NCBI GenBank assembly: GCA_902783405.1
Contig: CACZQZ010000124.1
Span: forward strand, 1 to 6,914
Direction of reading: 5' to 3'
From: an uncultured Erysipelotrichaceae bacterium
Lineage (GTDB): Bacteria > Bacillota_I > Bacilli_A > RF39 > UBA660
DNA: 6,914 bases
Position 1 is the first letter of the stretch; each line of letters starts with the position of its first letter. Positions 5,425 to 6,914 of this stretch are shown here, one piece after another. A program made the translations under genes and the position numbers. The notes below the pieces were generated by a model. It worked only from the letters and a program-made list of their open reading frames with translations. It was not told where the DNA came from and did not search any database.

Positions 5425-6780
5425 ATGGAAGATACAATTTGTGCAGTAGCAACTGCGCTAGGAACCAATGCCATTTCTATTATTAGAGTAAGTGGAGATG
5501 AAAGTATTCCAGTTGTAAATAAAATATTTAAAGGAAAAGATTTAGCAAGTGTGCCTACACATACGATATGGTATGGTCATATAATAGATAATGACAAGAT
5601 AGTTGATGAGGTATTGGTAACGGTGATGAAAGGCCCTAGAAGTTTTACAACAGAAGACGTTGTAGAAATAAATTGTCATGGTGGCATTGCTACTACGAAT
5701 AAAGTTTTAGAATTATTACTAAGATGTGGCATTCGCTTAGCAGAACCTGGGGAGTTTACAAAAAGAGCTTTCTTAAATGGAAGAATAGATTTATTAAAAG
5801 CAGAAGGAGTTATGGACTTGATTGAAGCTAAAACTGAAAAAGAAAGAAGTTTAGCTATTAATGAAGTAAGTGGTTCTGTATCAAAACTGATTCACAATTT
5901 AAGAGAGGATATTGTTAGTATTTTAACCAATATTGAAGTTAATATTGATTATCCAGAATATTATGATATTAAAGAAATCACCAACGATGAAATATTACCT
6001 AATTTAGAAAAAATAAAAAATAGAATGAAAGATATTTTAAAGAAAAGTGAACATGGTAAAATTGTTAAGGAAGGAATAAAAACATCTATTGTAGGTAGAC
6101 CTAATGCAGGGAAAAGTAGTTTATTAAATAGCTTACTAGAAGAAGAAAAAGCTATTGTAACAGATATTCCAGGTACTACTAGAGATATAGTGGAAGGAAC
6201 AATTAATTTAGATGGAATTATTCTTGATATGACGGATACTGCCGGAATTAGAAAAACGGAAGATAAGGTAGAACATATAGGTGTTCAAAGAAGTTTATCT
6301 ATGATAGAAAAATCTAATTTGATTTTATTTGTTTTAAATAATAATGAAGAAGTAAATGAAGAAGAAAAAGAAATATTGAAATCACTTCAAGGTAAAAATT
6401 ATATTGTTGTTATCAATAAAATAGATTTAAAGAAAAAAATAGATGAAAGTATTTTTGATAAAGAAAAAATAGTTCATTTGAGTTTGTTAGAGAATAAAGG
6501 ATTAGATGAATTAAAAGAAAAAATTAAAGAAATGTTTCATTTGGAATTATTAGAAACAAGTGATTTTACATATCTTAGTAATGCTAGAAGTATTGCATTA
6601 CTTAAAAAATCTATGGAAAATATTGATAAAGCTATAGATGGAATTCAAAATGGATTTTCTATTGATATGATAGAAATTGATATTAAAGAAGCTTGGAATA
6701 ATTTAGGAGAAATTATTGGAGAAACATATACAGAGGAGTTAATCGATCAACTATTTAGTCAATTTTGTTTAGGCAAATAG
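5425..6780 (+). CDS. mnmE: tRNA modification GTPase MnmE (TrmE)
   Basis: MnmE works with MnmG, using GTP, FAD and methylene-tetrahydrofolate, to add (carboxymethyl)aminomethyl groups to U34 of tRNAs reading NNA/NNG codons. The 451-residue product has the normal length. The N-terminal folate-binding domain (1-118) opens MEDTICAVATALG and carries EPGEFTKRAFLNGR (107-120). A helical domain follows, with the typical NIDYPE (173-178). The inserted G domain has GRPNAGKSS (224-232), GTTRD (250-254), DTAG (271-274) and NKID (331-334). The protein ends CLGK (448-451), supplying the essential C-terminal cysteine of the CxGK motif. ATG 5425 is favoured over GTG 5416 because homologues start with MxDTI and the GGAAG site (5412-5416) is 8 bases upstream; GTG 5416 overlaps that site. 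A metal transporter gene follows at 12 bases; mnmG, a frequent neighbour, is not seen here. Confidence 0.97.
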   Translation: MEDTICAVATALGTNAISIIRVSGDESIPVVNKIFKGKDLASVPTHTIWYGHIIDNDKIVDEVLVTVMKGPRSFTTEDVVEINCHGGIATTNKVLELLLRCGIRLAEPGEFTKRAFLNGRIDLLKAEGVMDLIEAKTEKERSLAINEVSGSVSKLIHNLREDIVSILTNIEVNIDYPEYYDIKEITNDEILPNLEKIKNRMKDILKKSEHGKIVKEGIKTSIVGRPNAGKSSLLNSLLEEEKAIVTDIPGTTRDIVEGTINLDGIILDMTDTAGIRKTEDKVEHIGVQRSLSMIEKSNLILFVLNNNEEVNEEEKEILKSLQGKNYIVVINKIDLKKKIDESIFDKEKIVHLSLLENKGLDELKEKIKEMFHLELLETSDFTYLSNARSIALLKKSMENIDKAIDGIQNGFSIDMIEIDIKEAWNNLGEIIGETYTEELIDQLFSQFCLGK

Positions 6781-6792
6781 AAGGGAGATTCT

Positions 6793-6914
6793 ATGACTTC
6801 TTTTTTTTCGGGAATAAATCCAATTTTAGGGGCACTCATAGCTACATTATTTACTTGGTTTGTTACAATGCTTGGAGCATCTGTTGTCTTCTTTTTTAAA
6901 AAAATTAATAAAAC
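6793..6914 (+). CDS. ZIP-family metal (zinc) transporter, N-terminus only
   Basis: ATG 6793 follows an AAGGGAG site (6782-6787) by 5 bases and opens a frame that runs to the window edge (40 codons plus two bases). The peptide starts MTSFFSGINPILGALIATLF and continues as a hydrophobic helix ending in FFFKKINK. INPILxALxATLFTW and LGAxxVFFFKKIN are typical of the first membrane segment and first loop of bacterial ZIP (ZupT/GufA-like) transporters, which import zinc and other divalent metals. The rest of the gene, including the metal-binding helices IV and V, is outside the window, so the family call rests on this segment alone. It is 12 bases after mnmE with no terminator between, so it is probably in the same operon. 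Confidence 0.72.
   Translation, partial: MTSFFSGINPILGALIATLFTWFVTMLGASVVFFFKKINK

Noticed and set aside
1..6914. Recoded TGA (Mycoplasma genetic code)
   Set aside because: All tryptophans seen are TGG, every gene reads at full length with TGA as stop, and the HD gene ends in TGA at the expected place.
1..6914. Mobile element, CRISPR array, toxin-antitoxin or anti-phage system
   Set aside because: No transposase, integrase, direct repeat array or defence domain is visible; all genes are housekeeping or envelope-related with uniform base composition.

Overview
The window looks like a compact piece of chromosome from a very AT-rich Gram-positive bacterium of the Firmicutes/Bacilli side, possibly one of the uncultured small-genome gut lineages near the Mollicutes; this placement is inference. 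The basis is the strongly A/T-ending codon use, the low-GC Shine-Dalgarno sites (GGAGG, AAGGAG), the sigma-A-type promoters with TATAAT boxes, and the Bacillus-like rpsF-ssb-rpsR operon. TGG codes for Trp and TGA is used as a stop (HD gene), so the standard bacterial code applies, not the Mycoplasma code. A membrane-anchored polysaccharide deacetylase suggests a cell envelope with a glycan to modify.

Layout, all genes on the + strand: (1) 1-98, a possible tail of an upstream gene and a promoter. (2) ychF (99-1205), a ribosome-associated ATPase. (3) A nucleotidyltransferase (1270-2172) with its own strong promoter. (4) 2173-2290, the rpsF promoter and a structured leader. (5) rpsF-ssb-rpsR (2291-3285), closed by a terminator. 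(6) A deacetylase with one membrane segment, Ig-like repeats and a NodB catalytic domain (3341-4831), with its own promoter and terminator. (7) An apparent operon of an HD-domain phosphohydrolase (4910-5419), mnmE (5425-6780) and the start of a ZIP-family metal transporter (6793 to the window edge).

Most of the content is housekeeping: translation (YchF, S6, S18, MnmE), replication and repair (SSB), and envelope or sugar metabolism (nucleotidyltransferase, deacetylase). I see no mobile element, CRISPR array, tRNA or rRNA, and no convincing new multi-gene system. The best leads are small. The rpsF leader can fold to hide its own Shine-Dalgarno site, with a CCG element like that of S6:S18-binding RNAs. 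Terminators overlap the next gene's promoter at three junctions. The SSB C-terminus lacks the usual Pro-Phe. The mnmE neighbourhood is atypical.
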